A program made the translations under genes and the position numbers. Positions 30,060-40,450 of a stretch of DNA of 64,000 bases are shown piece by piece (positions within the stretch are counted from its first letter, which is position 1; every line of letters starts with the position of its first letter). Location: positions 62,001-126,000 of the forward strand of contig NZ_JADILO010000001.1 of the NCBI RefSeq assembly GCF_015278125.1, written 5' to 3'. This DNA is from Vibrio fluminensis (GTDB lineage Bacteria; Pseudomonadota; Gammaproteobacteria; Enterobacterales; Vibrionaceae). The notes beneath the pieces were generated by a model, which ran no database searches, was not told the origin of the DNA, and saw only the letters and a program-made list of their open reading frames with translations.

Positions 30060-30479
30060 ATTCTAGCCTCGAATGGTGTGTGAACTGACGTGTTACTAAA
30101 GAGCAAGCGACTAATAGTAAATTTCAGTGCGAAAATAACACTCTCAAATTAGCAACTAAAGTTTGAAAATAACCTTTTTGAGCATAATTTTAACATTTGA
30201 GACAATTACATTTTCGTTTTATAAAAAATCGGCCGATTTATTCTGGAAGGCATTAGAAAAGCATTAGCTTGAGCGATTTTTAGTCAGATTAAATGATAAT
30301 CGCGCGCGCGATGTCTCATTATTAATAATTATGCAAAAAGCAGACAAAAAAATTAATACAAAACACTAAATTAGAACTTTTGTAACTTTCGTAAAAAGCA
30401 TAGGATTAGTGTCAAACTTCTCATCTATGAGAATGATTTCTTTGTAAAATGACGCGCAGAGCACCTTAGGAGAATTAAA
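30060..30479. promoter_or_regulatory. Divergent regulatory region, adhesin gene and TolC-family gene
   Basis: 420 bp, strongly AT-rich except for a perfect palindrome ATCGCGCGCGCGAT at 30299-30312 containing five CG dinucleotides. Both divergent promoters must be here. No operator is named with confidence. Confidence 0.5.
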
Positions 30480-31784
30480 TTGAAACTGAAAAAGCTTAGC
30501 TCACTAGCTTTATTGATTGGTATGAGTTTCAACGTATCAAGCCAGACTTTGGAACAGGCCGTTTCCTTAACCATTACAAATAATCCAGAGATTAAAGCTG
30601 CGTATAATGAATTTGTTAGTAAGTATTATGAGTCAGAAGCCTCGGAAGGTGCTTATTTACCAAAATTAGACCTTGATGCCGGTATCGGACACGAATCCGT
30701 TGATCTCGCTTCTGGTATTGAAAATGATTTAACGCGTAAAGAAGCGACGTTAAGCCTCACTCAGTTAATTTGGGATGGGAATGCGACCATCAATGATATG
30801 TCGCGCACCGCAGCAGATGCGGAATCAGTGCGCTACCAACTTTTAGCCGATGCCTCAGATATCGCCTTAGAAGTGTCGAGAATATATCTAGACGCAACGA
30901 AAGCTTTTGAAGTTTTACAATTATCGGAAGCCAACCTAGCGATACACAAAGAAATTCATCGCGATATCAAACGACGTGTAGAATCAGGTATTGGTTCCAC
31001 CGCAGATTTGTCTCAAGTAGAAGCGCGTATTGCAAAAGCACATGGAAACTTAATCGCTGCGCAAAATAACTTATTTGACGTCCACACCCAATTTAAACGT
31101 TTAGTAGGTCAATCCCCTCAAGGTCTGATATTTCCGAGAGCAGACGAAAACGCGCTTCCCCTCACTTTAGAGGAAGGCCTTGAATTAGCGAACATGAACC
31201 ACCCTGTGATTAAAATAGCCCAAGTAGATGTTGACTCCGCACGCTATCAATTTCAACAGCGTAAAGGGACTTATTATCCAACTATTTCAGTAGAAGCAAC
31301 TCAGACATGGCGCGACGATGCTGGCGGTATTGAAGGCAGTAGCGATGAGTTTGCCGCAATGCTGCGTTTACGATACAACTTATTTAATGGCGGAACTGAT
31401 CGCGACTTGGCCGATAGTGCCGCCTATCAGTTGAATAAGTCGAAAGATTTCCGTGACCGTACCTTCCGCTCTGTAGAAGAAGGCCTCCGCTTATCTTGGA
31501 GCGCCCTAGACCTTACTGTACAGCAAAAAGAGTTTCTTTCTGACCATGTAGACTCGGCATCTGATACGGTAATTGCTTACCAGAAACAATATAAATTGGG
31601 TAAACGTACACTGCTTGATGTCCTCAATACAGAGAACGAACTCTTTGAAGCGCGTAAAGGATACATTGATGCTAAATACGATGAGCAATTTGCTAAGTAT
31701 CGTGTTTTTAACGCTACCGGTTCGCTTTTAGACGCACTGCGCGTTGATACGCCAAAAGAATGGCATCAAACGGTGGAGTACTAA
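30480..31784 (+). CDS. TolC-family outer-membrane channel (LapE/AggA type)
   Basis: 434 residues starting at TTG, seven bases after AGGAG. A signal peptide (KLKKLSSLALLIGMSFNVSS) precedes two repeats of the outer-membrane efflux protein fold with long helical stretches. The C-terminal part (YKLGKRTLLDVLNTENELF) is the hallmark of type I secretion TolC homologues. Position next to two type I secreted proteins suggests it is their exit channel. The LapB-type ATPase and LapC-type fusion protein usually found in such clusters are not adjacent. Confidence 0.9.
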   Translation: MKLKKLSSLALLIGMSFNVSSQTLEQAVSLTITNNPEIKAAYNEFVSKYYESEASEGAYLPKLDLDAGIGHESVDLASGIENDLTRKEATLSLTQLIWDGNATINDMSRTAADAESVRYQLLADASDIALEVSRIYLDATKAFEVLQLSEANLAIHKEIHRDIKRRVESGIGSTADLSQVEARIAKAHGNLIAAQNNLFDVHTQFKRLVGQSPQGLIFPRADENALPLTLEEGLELANMNHPVIKIAQVDVDSARYQFQQRKGTYYPTISVEATQTWRDDAGGIEGSSDEFAAMLRLRYNLFNGGTDRDLADSAAYQLNKSKDFRDRTFRSVEEGLRLSWSALDLTVQQKEFLSDHVDSASDTVIAYQKQYKLGKRTLLDVLNTENELFEARKGYIDAKYDEQFAKYRVFNATGSLLDALRVDTPKEWHQTVEY

Positions 31785-31786
31785 TT

Positions 31787-32398
31787 ATGTTTAAAAAAAT
31801 CATGACCCTTTCAGCCATCACGGCCGCTTTATCAGGCTGTGTGTTTGGTGACCACCAATACGAATACCTTGCCACCCCAACCCCAGAGCAGGTTGCTGAT
31901 TTAATGGATCAAGATAGCGACGGTGTAATCAACGCGCGAGATCTCTGCACTTCTACTCCTGAAGGCTCTGAAATCACCAACGAAGGCTGTGGAAGAATTG
32001 TCAAATCATCAGAGTCGCTAGGCATTCACATTTTATTTGCCAACGATTCAAGTGAAATAATGCCTATATTTGAAGCTCAGATTCGCCAAATGGCTGATTT
32101 CTTACAAGAGTACCCTGAGACAGGCATAGAGATTCAAGGCTACGCGAGCAAAGTGGGCGCCGATGAGTACAATTTAGCTTTATCTGAGCGCCGAGCGTTG
32201 GCTGTAGAACAAGAGCTCGAGTCGTACGACATTGACCCTAACCGCGTCAAAGTCATTGGTTTTGGCGAAACGCTCCTTGAAGATGATGGCGATGACGAAC
32301 TCAGCCACGCTCGCAATCGAAAAGTCATCGCTAATGTGGTTGGTTACAAAGGTGACGTAGTAAAAGAATGGACAATATTTACGCGACTACCGAAATAA
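31787..32398 (+). CDS. OmpA-like peptidoglycan-associated lipoprotein
   Basis: 203 residues from the ATG at 31787, two bases after the preceding stop; an in-frame ATG at 31760 lies inside the channel gene. Lipobox LSGC (Cys18) marks a lipoprotein. An acidic calcium-like segment follows (DQDSDGVINARDLC), then an OmpA C-terminal domain (~75-190) with NLALSERRA and HARNRKV, which binds peptidoglycan. Such OmpA genes are common after the TolC-type gene in RTX adhesin clusters. Confidence 0.9.
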   Translation: MFKKIMTLSAITAALSGCVFGDHQYEYLATPTPEQVADLMDQDSDGVINARDLCTSTPEGSEITNEGCGRIVKSSESLGIHILFANDSSEIMPIFEAQIRQMADFLQEYPETGIEIQGYASKVGADEYNLALSERRALAVEQELESYDIDPNRVKVIGFGETLLEDDGDDELSHARNRKVIANVVGYKGDVVKEWTIFTRLPK

Positions 32399-32415
32399 CT
32401 CAATAATTTACAGCG

Positions 32416-32439
32416 AAAAGGAGCGAAAGCTCCTTTTTT
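32416..32439 (+). terminator. Rho-independent terminator after the OmpA-like gene
   Basis: AAAAGGAGC-GAAA-GCTCCTTTT stem with a T-rich tail. Confidence 0.88.
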
Positions 32440-32499
32440 GTTTGGTATCTAACTCGCCCGGTGCTAACCTTAGGTCAAACATACCTGTGAGAGATCTAC

Positions 32500-32850
32500 A
32501 TGAGCAAATTAACAGCAGATATCGACGCAAACTTGGCTCTATTTATCGAAGAAACCAAAACGAACCAACTTGTTTGGGGGCTTCGTAATGACGAGGGTTG
32601 GCTATCTTGTGATTCGACAGAATTTGAAGAAAGTGAAGTGATGCCTTTCTGGTCTTCTAAGGAAGATGCTGAGACTCACAACGTCGAGGAATGGGCTGAT
32701 TTCCAAGTACTAGAAATCCCTCTAGACATTTTCGTGGAAGATTGGTTACTAACGCTAGACGAAGATGGTGTTCTTGTGGGTACCAACTGGAATGCAACTC
32801 TTGAAGGTAAAGAAATGGAGCCATCTGAGTTGGCAAAACTATACCTTTAA
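32500..32850 (+). CDS. DUF2750 family protein
   Basis: 116 residues, very acidic. Recognised by LVWGLRNDEGWLSCDS, VMPFWSSKEDAE and the FVEDWLLTLDEDGVLVGTNW core typical of DUF2750. The function is unknown. GAGAG lies before the ATG. It is a single-gene unit between terminators at 32416-32439 and 32876-32898. Confidence 0.85.
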   Translation: MSKLTADIDANLALFIEETKTNQLVWGLRNDEGWLSCDSTEFEESEVMPFWSSKEDAETHNVEEWADFQVLEIPLDIFVEDWLLTLDEDGVLVGTNWNATLEGKEMEPSELAKLYL

Positions 32851-32875
32851 TTCCATTTCCGTGAATAATATAGAG

Positions 32876-32898
32876 AAACGCCGTAATGGCGTTTTTCT
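32876..32898 (+). terminator. Rho-independent terminator after the DUF2750 gene
   Basis: AAACGCC-GTAAT-GGCGTTT followed by TTC. Confidence 0.75.
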
Positions 32899-33041
32899 AT
32901 TTTACAAACTAACTAGATACAGTTCAAAGCGAGACAAGTTTCACATTTGTCATCAATCAAACCAGAGTTCATTGTTCCCATTCCCTTCCTCGCTTATCAT
33001 AAGCTATTAATTAATAAATATTTATTTCAAAACACGTGTCG

Positions 33042-34985
33042 ATGAAACGTTTCTTTACCACATTACTCACAGCTTGCTCGATCTCAATATCTCTATCAGC
33101 GCACGCATTAAACGATATTGCGCAATGGGAAGAAGCATATGCAGACGCACTTGTTAAGAATAAGCAGCGAGCGCTTTCTCTGCTGCGTGATAGATATAAT
33201 GCTTTGCCACCTAGTGTAGAAAAGCTTTACATCAGCAGTAAAATCCATGGCTTTATGTTGTTGAATGGACAGCCATATCATGGCAATCAGCACTTATTCG
33301 AGGACAACTACGCTAAGCAAGAACAGCTTTTAATTGAAGCATTGAATAGTGAAGAGCAACTTGATTTTATTACCGCACGCAACAATTACACGCTTCTTTT
33401 GGATCAGTTTGATCAATCAGGCAATTTGGACGGAAAGATATTAATCGAATACTATTTATGCCGAGGCTTAAATCGTCAATCATCTTTCCATGAAGGGGAA
33501 GTCTATTGTTCATCTTTGAAAACACATATTGAAGATGCGACCAATCCAATTTTGCCTAAATATCAAGCATTACGTGTTATCGCCAACAACAGTGAATTCA
33601 TCGGTAAATATCAAATTGCCTTAGAAACTTACGAAGAATTGCTGAATATTATTCCTAGTTATATCGATTCATCTGGTATTTACAATGATACTGGCCTGCT
33701 ACTTGCGAACCTAGGGTACTTTGAGAAATCTAAAGAGTACCTTCAGACTTCACTCGATATGCGAGCCAATACAGAGATCCCATTAAAGCTTGCACAAACT
33801 CATCATAGTATGGGCAAAGTACTACTCAAGCAGCATCAATATGAACAAGCGATTGAACATTTTGTCAAATCCAAGGATATCTCTCAGGTATACAACCACC
33901 AATATGGGCTAACTTTTGCTCAACTTGGCATTGGTCAATCCTATATTGGTTTAAATGACCACTCTAAGGGCATCTCTTATTTATTTGATGCACTTGATAG
34001 TGCGACGAAACAAGGAAATAGTCACATTCGAGGTGAAATATATCTTACCCTAGCGGATTCTCATAAAAGCCAAAACAAATACATCGCAGCTAATGATTTT
34101 GCCTTGCAAGCATACAACCTGGCTCTATCCATAGGTAGTGAGCGATTAACATCAAACTCACTCAAACATCTTGCAGAAATTGCTGAATTACAAGGCAACT
34201 ACAGTAGTGCTCTAGAATATTATCGTCAGTATGCGAATTCAGAGCTGAAGAAGCGCGATAAAGAAAGCAAGAACGCCTTCATTGCTTTAGATGTTGCCCG
34301 CCAGAACTATCTCAGTGAAATTGAAAATGACAACTTAATCAACAAGAACACCTTATTACATGAACAACTTGATCAGGTTGAAAAAAAATCACTCATTTAT
34401 GGTTTGATTATTCTTCTACTATTTACCACGTCATTAGGACAAGTAGTTTACATGCGTAAAAAACGCAGTGAATTAATTGCAGATGGTTTAAGTGGCGCAC
34501 TCACTCGCACAGCATGTATCAATTTGATGAAGAAACACCCAGCGAGCAACAATCTAGAATATAAGAGTGTCGTCATTTTAGTTGATTTAGATAAATTCAA
34601 ATCGATCAATGACTCACATGGTCACTTAGTTGGCGACACCCTACTGAGGCATATCGTTGAGGTACTTCAAGAAAGCATCAATAAAAATGATATCATCGGA
34701 AGGATTGGTGGTGAGGAGTTTATATTGCTACTAAAAGAAGTCGATGAACTTGATGTGCAAGAGCGGGTTAATTTCATCCACCAAGCAATATGCAATACAC
34801 ATATTGAGACGGAAGAAGAGCAACCCGCGCAGGTAACGGCAACGATTGCCTACTTATCGACCACCAAAGCTCTTAATGACTTCGATGAACTATTTTCCAT
34901 TCTTGATCAAGCCATGTATCAAGCGAAACGCAATGGAAAGAATCAAATCATTGACGCGTATAACGACCCTATTTACATCAATTAG
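33042..34985 (+). CDS. TPR-sensor diguanylate cyclase (GGDEF)
   Basis: 647 residues from the ATG at 33042 (a GTG lies six bases earlier). A signal peptide ([20 protein letters not shown]) precedes a periplasmic region with TPR helices, clearest at ~190-400 ([38 protein letters not shown]). One membrane helix near 450 ([18 protein letters not shown]) leads to a cytoplasmic GGDEF domain with the active form GGEEF and metal loop [10 protein letters not shown]. It should make cyclic di-GMP. No RxxD inhibitory site is evident just before GGEEF. It overlaps queC by 8 bp at their 3' ends. Confidence 0.92.
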   Translation: MKRFFTTLLTACSISISLSAHALNDIAQWEEAYADALVKNKQRALSLLRDRYNALPPSVEKLYISSKIHGFMLLNGQPYHGNQHLFEDNYAKQEQLLIEALNSEEQLDFITARNNYTLLLDQFDQSGNLDGKILIEYYLCRGLNRQSSFHEGEVYCSSLKTHIEDATNPILPKYQALRVIANNSEFIGKYQIALETYEELLNIIPSYIDSSGIYNDTGLLLANLGYFEKSKEYLQTSLDMRANTEIPLKLAQTHHSMGKVLLKQHQYEQAIEHFVKSKDISQVYNHQYGLTFAQLGIGQSYIGLNDHSKGISYLFDALDSATKQGNSHIRGEIYLTLADSHKSQNKYIAANDFALQAYNLALSIGSERLTSNSLKHLAEIAELQGNYSSALEYYRQYANSELKKRDKESKNAFIALDVARQNYLSEIENDNLINKNTLLHEQLDQVEKKSLIYGLIILLLFTTSLGQVVYMRKKRSELIADGLSGALTRTACINLMKKHPASNNLEYKSVVILVDLDKFKSINDSHGHLVGDTLLRHIVEVLQESINKNDIIGRIGGEEFILLLKEVDELDVQERVNFIHQAICNTHIETEEEQPAQVTATIAYLSTTKALNDFDELFSILDQAMYQAKRNGKNQIIDAYNDPIYIN

Positions 34986-35667
34986 ATTGTTTGCGTACCA
35001 ATTCAGCCATGACATCATCGCGACTGGTTAAGTAATCATTAAGCCCTATCTTGCGTAGTTCGCAAGATGGGCAATCGCCACAACCATCGCCAATAATACC
35101 GTTATAGCAGGTTAAGGTATGATTTCGCACCAGCTCCAAAGCCTGATATTGATCGGCTAATGCCCACGTTTCTGCTTTATTCAGCCACATCAATGGTGTC
35201 TTAATCGTGATGTTTTTATCCATGCCTTTTACCAAAGCATCATTCATCGCTTTAACAAACTCATCGCGACAATCTGGGTAACCAGAAAAATCTGTCTCAC
35301 ACACACCAGTAATAATAGTTTGCGCACCAACCTGATAGGCATAAATACCAGCAAGTGTCAGGAATAGAATATTACGACCAGGAACAAAAGAATTCGGCAA
35401 TCCGTTCTCCTGCAATTCATGCGAAACGGGAATATCATCACGCGTTAAAGAACTGATCGCCAATTCATTCAGTAACGTCACATCCATTACTTTATGCGCT
35501 GCCGCGCCCAAATCTTTCGCCAATTGGCTGGCGACTTCAATTTCCAGTCTATGGCGCTGGCCATAATCAAAAGTAATTGCATGAACTTCATCATACTCTT
35601 TTAATGCTTGTACTAAACAAGTCGTTGAATCTTGACCGCCACTAAACACGACTACGGCTTTTTTCAT
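34978..35667 (-). CDS. queC: 7-cyano-7-deazaguanine synthase QueC
   Basis: 229 residues from the ATG at 35667, where AGGA lies six bases upstream; the ATG at 35673 is too close to that site. QueC converts 7-carboxy-7-deazaguanine to preQ0 using ATP and ammonia, in queuosine synthesis. P-loop SGGQDSTTC and the C-terminal zinc cysteines (CYNG...CGDCPSC) are intact. It lies 12 bp after queE, so the pair is one unit. Confidence 0.95.
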   Translation of the reverse strand: MKKAVVVFSGGQDSTTCLVQALKEYDEVHAITFDYGQRHRLEIEVASQLAKDLGAAAHKVMDVTLLNELAISSLTRDDIPVSHELQENGLPNSFVPGRNILFLTLAGIYAYQVGAQTIITGVCETDFSGYPDCRDEFVKAMNDALVKGMDKNITIKTPLMWLNKAETWALADQYQALELVRNHTLTCYNGIIGDGCGDCPSCELRKIGLNDYLTSRDDVMAELVRKQSN

Positions 35668-35679
35668 TGTCATTCCTAA

Positions 35680-36345
35680 TTAAGCAATATTGAGATATTT
35701 GTGGGTTTGAATAGAAAGACGCCAGTTTCGTTCAATGCAAGTGTCGATACATAACTGCGTTGCCCGAGGTTTTTGGCTAATTGGTTGTAGTGCGATGATG
35801 ACATTCGTTTTTAACTCCTCGCCATCAAGAAGCTCTTCCAATTGTTCGATGTCTTTAACCGTACCAACTGGATGCTTGATTTCATTGGCTCGCGCTAGCG
35901 CGCTAGAAAGAACAGGCAAGCGCCCTTTCATGGCGATTTTAGGAGAAACCGTCACCCAAGTATCAGGAGTAACCGATACCGGCGATGTACCACTAGTCTC
36001 TATTTGACACTGGCAGCCAATTGCCTCAAAAGCTTGAGTCAGTGGCAATAAATCGTATTCACAAGGTTCGCCACCTGTGATTACGATATGTTTTGCCGTA
36101 TATTTTTGTCGATAAAGCTCAACCAATTCTTGTGCTGAAATCGAACACCACTGAGGGGATTCTTCCACTTTAGATAAAACCTGTGAAACATCCGTTTGAT
36201 CGTTTAGGTTGACCTGCCAAGTTTGCTTGGTATCACACCATGCACACCCAACTCTGCACAACTGCAGGCGAATAAACACCGACGGAACACCCGTGAAACT
36301 GCCTTCACCTTGGATGGTCTCAAACATTTCATTCAATTTATACAA
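35680..36345 (-). CDS. queE: 7-carboxy-7-deazaguanine synthase QueE
   Basis: 221 residues (E. coli 223). Radical SAM cluster cysteines at 30, 34 and 37 (CRVGCAWC), then ITGGEPC and WVTVSPKIAMKG, ending HKYLNIA as in enteric QueE. The start used is TTG, chosen because the family begins MYKxNEMFETIQGEG; an ATG six codons later is the alternative. It rearranges 6-carboxytetrahydropterin to CDG, the step before QueC. A possible promoter upstream on the minus strand has TTGACC, 15 bp, TATAAG. Confidence 0.94.
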   Translation of the reverse strand: MYKLNEMFETIQGEGSFTGVPSVFIRLQLCRVGCAWCDTKQTWQVNLNDQTDVSQVLSKVEESPQWCSISAQELVELYRQKYTAKHIVITGGEPCEYDLLPLTQAFEAIGCQCQIETSGTSPVSVTPDTWVTVSPKIAMKGRLPVLSSALARANEIKHPVGTVKDIEQLEELLDGEELKTNVIIALQPISQKPRATQLCIDTCIERNWRLSIQTHKYLNIA

Positions 36346-36888
36346 AACTACAACCCGTCGTTACGAACAATGATCATTTTTCGGCCCACACCTTATAAGA
36401 GCGAACTGCCAAGGTCAATCTGAACGTGTTTCCTAGAGAAGTAACGTGTTACAGACTGTCAATACAGCTCCTCATTCTTTGCGACCCATAGCAATCAAAA
36501 GACCATTGAACCACTTAGTTAATTGTTACGATAAAAATAATTTGCGCACAAACTCCATTTTCCTACAACATCAAGCACATTAAAAACGTTACTATGCAAT
36601 CATAGCGTTAAGAACTAATTATTTTGGATATGAAATTGGTTCTTTTTAACTACTAATGAAATTATAAGTATGATGTAAGTAGAAATAAGCTCAATCACAC
36701 TATAATTTTATTTTTTAAGTCGGATAAATAACATTCAAATTGCTCTTCGCCTAAATTTGCGACGCAAAGCTCTCTAATTTCAATCAAGATTTAAAATTAT
36801 TGGCCGACAAATAAACAATTCATCTTTGTTTATCTAGATAAACAGAGACATTAAACGTATACATACTCACATCTAATAGGAACATAAG
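36346..36888. promoter_or_regulatory. Divergent intergenic region, queE and chemoreceptor
   Basis: 543 bp without a gene, AT-rich. It holds a perfect 18-bp palindrome TGTTTATCTAGATAAACA at 36827-36844, 44 bp before the chemoreceptor ATG, and a smaller one, TTTGCG-A-CGCAAA, at 36756-36768. No preQ1 riboswitch was recognised upstream of queE. The rest shows nothing I can name. Confidence 0.55.
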
Positions 36889-38526
36889 ATGCTGCGAAAT
36901 TTATCCGTGAAACAGAAAATCACTTTCCCACTTATCGCGATTATCGCGCTTTTTGCGACAAGTTCGATTATCAATATTGTAACATCCAAACAGCAGGGAG
37001 AGCTTACTTATCAACTTAACCAAGTTGTTGTCCCTACTATGTTTAATATTGAGGACGCTTATCGCGACCTTTATCAAGCGACATCAGCCGTTCAAGGCAT
37101 CGCATTAGCAGATACACAAGAAGCGATAGACTTTAACCACTTCGAATATAAAGACAATGCTTACAAAGCTATTCCTCGAATGAATTCTGCTCAGTTGGTT
37201 GTCGACGAGGGTGTATTACCGGCCTCTTTATCAAAAGACATCGAATTGCTTGATGAAATAGCGAACCAGTGGCTGCAAAGCTACGAAACCATGCTCGCAG
37301 CCCCTCAGGCGCAGTGGTCAAGCCTTTATGTAGCAAATGCGCAAAAATTTGAAGATCAGTTTGTCGCTGTTCGTGAGCAACTTAATGTTGTTAAAGACCA
37401 AATCGAAGCGAAACGAAACTCACTGCAAGATGAAATTATTAGCGCGGCTAAAACGGCAGAGGTAGCCCTGCAAATTGGTACGGTCATCGTTGTTATTCTT
37501 TCTTTACTCACCTGCTGGGTTTTAATCAACTCAATAGTAAAACCTCTTATTAATATCCAAAAAGCAATGGAAGACATCGCATCTGGCGACGGTGACCTAA
37601 ATAAAACCATTTCATCGAACTCAAACGATGAAATCGGTAAGCTTGCAGAAAGCTTTAACCAATTTGTAGATAAGATTCGCTCTACTATCCAGCAAGTCGT
37701 CTCAACCAATAGTTCGGTTAAAAACGAGCTTTCGAGCCTGGTCGCTATTTCTAACGCTATTGCAGATCAAACGAATCAGCAACGTCAAGAAAGTGAATTA
37801 GTCTCAACAGCGGTAAGCGAGATGCAAGCCACCAGTCACGTTGTTAGCGATAATGCTCGTGATGCAGCACAAGCAAGCCAAAGTGCTGATGTTGAAGTAC
37901 AAAATACTAACCGCGTACTTGACCAAACAGTTAATTCAATCCGCACGTTGGCCTCTGAAATCGACGAAGCAAGCGGGGTGATCAATCACCTATCTTCTGA
38001 TGTTGGTAACATCGCTTCTGTACTTGATGTGATCAAGGGTATTGCAGAACAAACTAACCTACTCGCACTCAATGCCGCGATTGAAGCTGCGCGCGCCGGC
38101 GAACAAGGCCGCGGATTCGCCGTGGTTGCTGATGAAGTTCGCTCGTTAGCAAGCCGCACACAACAAAGCACTGGCGAAATTCAAGCCATGATTGAAAAAC
38201 TTCAACAAGGTGCAGAACAGGCCGTAGAAGTAATGAACTCAAGCCGCAATAGTAGCGAGAGCACTATCGAATCAGCAGGTCAAGCGAGTCAATCGTTACA
38301 ATCTATCCTTAACGCGATATCAAGTATGAGTGATATGAACACCCATATTGCTTCCGCAGCTGTTCAACAAAATACGGTCAGTGAAGAAGTATCAGAAAAC
38401 ATTGTCCGTATCGCAAGCAACAGTGCTGAAGTCGTGGAAAGTGTTCAACGTGCAGAGCACAGCATCCAAGGCTTGAATCAACAATGCGATCAACTTGATA
38501 GATTGGTCTCACAGTTCAAATGCTAA
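36889..38526 (+). CDS. Methyl-accepting chemotaxis protein with helical periplasmic domain
   Basis: 545 residues. TM1 ~10-30, a ~160-residue helical periplasmic domain of four-helix-bundle type, TM2 ~193-215 ([20 protein letters not shown]), HAMP ~216-268, and a signalling domain with [20 protein letters not shown]. An extended C-terminus with a CheR-binding pentapeptide is absent; it ends QFKC. The ligand is unknown. The gene is alone, with its own long upstream region. Confidence 0.93.
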   Translation: MLRNLSVKQKITFPLIAIIALFATSSIINIVTSKQQGELTYQLNQVVVPTMFNIEDAYRDLYQATSAVQGIALADTQEAIDFNHFEYKDNAYKAIPRMNSAQLVVDEGVLPASLSKDIELLDEIANQWLQSYETMLAAPQAQWSSLYVANAQKFEDQFVAVREQLNVVKDQIEAKRNSLQDEIISAAKTAEVALQIGTVIVVILSLLTCWVLINSIVKPLINIQKAMEDIASGDGDLNKTISSNSNDEIGKLAESFNQFVDKIRSTIQQVVSTNSSVKNELSSLVAISNAIADQTNQQRQESELVSTAVSEMQATSHVVSDNARDAAQASQSADVEVQNTNRVLDQTVNSIRTLASEIDEASGVINHLSSDVGNIASVLDVIKGIAEQTNLLALNAAIEAARAGEQGRGFAVVADEVRSLASRTQQSTGEIQAMIEKLQQGAEQAVEVMNSSRNSSESTIESAGQASQSLQSILNAISSMSDMNTHIASAAVQQNTVSEEVSENIVRIASNSAEVVESVQRAEHSIQGLNQQCDQLDRLVSQFKC

Positions 38527-38535
38527 TTTAACTTA

Positions 38536-38568
38536 GAAAAACCTAGCTTCGGCTAGGTTTTTTTTCAC
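38536..38568 (+). terminator. Terminator shared with a convergent coding end
   Basis: AAACCTAGC-TTCG-GCTAGGTTT and eight T end the chemoreceptor transcript. The same bases encode the last residues (KPSRS and stop) of the opposing Nudix-PAP2 gene. Confidence 0.88.
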
Positions 38569-39970
38569 CTACGATTCGGATAAATGCAAAACTAAACATC
38601 AGCAAAACCGGCAATAACGATACATAGACAATCAGTGATTTAAAATTACTGCTGTTAACCAAACTGTGTGCATGAGCAAAGCCGAATGTGATCAATGTTA
38701 AACAGCCACTTAGCATCAGCGCATTTTTGCTCGAAATCTGGTTTGGTAGATTAAATCCCACCACACAAATAAAAGTCGCTAAGACAACGAATGTAAGACC
38801 TAATAGTGCCGGCGTTTGCCAAATAAATGCAATCGCTGAAGAGGCCATTAGAAGTAGCAACCATACACCTTTTTTGGTAAACAGTTCATTACTTTGCGGG
38901 CCAATTGTCGTTTCTAAACGCGACATATGCCAAGCGCAAAGCCAACCAAAAAGCACACCAATGAGACAGTCTAATAAAAAAGTGCTAGCGCTATAAAATA
39001 GAGCCGCTACTAGCCAGCATAAACCGACAGCACAACAAGTATAAAAGCGATTCCACCCTCTTAAATCAAGCTGACTGCTGATCATCGCAATACTAATCGT
39101 CCAAAGCGTAAGCGATAAACTTGGTAGACCATAGCCTATTTGCTCTGCCAGGTTTAAGTTGGGTTGATAAACAAAAGGACGCGGCAGTTGAAAACCTAAC
39201 TTACCCATTTGAACAACAAGTGCGCCAAAAGCTAAGGTAAAAATCAATTTCAACGTGAAGTCGCGACCAAACTGGGAATAGCATAACGGCAACAGCAGCA
39301 ACCACCAAGGTGAAGTAAACCATAAGCCAACCAACACCAACGAGCTCATCATGTTAACAAGCGGGTTCTCACTATAAAGCAAGTAAGATTGCAGTGAGGC
39401 GATCCAAGGAAGCTCCAATTGATTAAACCTCGGTGCCGCCTGGGCTAGCGATTCAACAAAACTCACTTTTTGGCTGGTCGCCCCCAAATAACCATTAGCG
39501 ATAGATTCCCATTGATCCGGATAACGGTAATCCTCGGCCGAAACAGTCTTAGCATCAATAAGGTGCGCTCGGGAAACCTCGACGCCATAATCTGGAGCAA
39601 ACCAAATTGGCAGTTCATATCCACCATCTTTGTCTTGTTGCGCAAACGCAATCAAATCAGAGTCGGAAACGCAATCAAAGAAAATAGCACTTTCTCCACG
39701 CCATAGCTCCTTACCAACACTGACCACAAGGCCTGTCTCTTCCCAAACCTCTCGCTGGGCTGCTTGTTGCGGAGGCTCGCCAGCTTCAATGGTGCCCGCA
39801 GGTAGAGACCACTTATCAGTGAGAACCTCTTTGACCATCACCAAGTTGTTATCGGAGCGGATCAGGCATACTGCTCCTTTAAAGTGGTCACTTGCAAAGC
39901 TAGGCGATGCCGTTAAAGATATGATAAGCAAAAAACTCATCAATAATGCGTTACGCAAAACTGTATTCAT
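38543..39970 (-). CDS. Periplasmic Nudix hydrolase fused to a degenerate PAP2 membrane domain
   Basis: 475 residues. A signal peptide (cut near ASPSFAS) precedes a Nudix domain at ~30-140 with an intact Nudix box at 59-81 (GTIEAG through REVWEETGL), so it should cleave a nucleoside-diphosphate-type bond in the periplasm. From ~195 on are several membrane helices resembling PAP2 lipid phosphatases. Motif 1 is kept (K257, R264-P265), but motif 2 PSGH reads PSLS (283-286), and motif 3 has lost its Arg and His (SASTFLLD, 327-334). The membrane half is therefore probably inactive, or a binding or anchoring unit. Substrate unknown. Confidence 0.8.
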   Translation of the reverse strand: MNTVLRNALLMSFLLIISLTASPSFASDHFKGAVCLIRSDNNLVMVKEVLTDKWSLPAGTIEAGEPPQQAAQREVWEETGLVVSVGKELWRGESAIFFDCVSDSDLIAFAQQDKDGGYELPIWFAPDYGVEVSRAHLIDAKTVSAEDYRYPDQWESIANGYLGATSQKVSFVESLAQAAPRFNQLELPWIASLQSYLLYSENPLVNMMSSLVLVGLWFTSPWWLLLLPLCYSQFGRDFTLKLIFTLAFGALVVQMGKLGFQLPRPFVYQPNLNLAEQIGYGLPSLSLTLWTISIAMISSQLDLRGWNRFYTCCAVGLCWLVAALFYSASTFLLDCLIGVLFGWLCAWHMSRLETTIGPQSNELFTKKGVWLLLLMASSAIAFIWQTPALLGLTFVVLATFICVVGFNLPNQISSKNALMLSGCLTLITFGFAHAHSLVNSSNFKSLIVYVSLLPVLLMFSFAFIRIVGEKKPSRS

Positions 39971-39982
39971 TCGATTTCTTTT

Positions 39983-40450
39983 TTAAAGTTGTTTTCTAAG
40001 CCAGTGAATATGATGTTTGAAGCCTGAATCATCGTAAAACGAGCAAGCTTGCTGATTAAAGTGCCAAACCTCAACAAAAACTTGCTCTACGCCATATTCA
40101 GCAAAACGGGTTTCTAACACGTGATAAAGCTGTTTTGCTACTCTCTTTTTGCGCCAATTAGGTAAAACGTATAGTTCATCTACACTCCCCATTTGCACAG
40201 GTTTGCTTACCGACGAAATAAGCTCACAAAAATTACCGCTAATAAAACCGACAACTTGATCCTCATGACAAGCAACAAAAACCAAACAATCAGGATTGTC
40301 TAAATAACGAGCGATGCTTTTTTCTTGTTCGATCTCTTCCGCTGTTTTGAAATTTAGTGGGTCTTGTATATGGTGCTCATGGTGCAATTGATACATTAGC
40401 TCGTTAAGCTGCTCTAAATCAGTCGTCTTTCCTGCGCGGATCGCAATCAC
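39983..40450 (-). CDS. GNAT family N-acetyltransferase
   Basis: 155 residues. GNAT fold with the acetyl-CoA loop NWRKKRVAKQLYHVLE and the C-terminal strand VEVWHFNQQACSFYDDSGF. The substrate is unknown. It lies 12 bp upstream of the Nudix-PAP2 gene on the same strand, so the two are probably cotranscribed. Confidence 0.87.
   Translation of the reverse strand: MIAIRAGKTTDLEQLNELMYQLHHEHHIQDPLNFKTAEEIEQEKSIARYLDNPDCLVFVACHEDQVVGFISGNFCELISSVSKPVQMGSVDELYVLPNWRKKRVAKQLYHVLETRFAEYGVEQVFVEVWHFNQQACSFYDDSGFKHHIHWLRKQL

Noticed and set aside
33036-33038. GTG as the start of the TPR-GGDEF gene
   Set aside because: The ATG six bases later gives a better signal peptide; the difference is two residues.
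36346-36450. PreQ1 riboswitch upstream of queE
   Set aside because: No recognisable preQ1 aptamer core or pseudoknot; only a plausible promoter.
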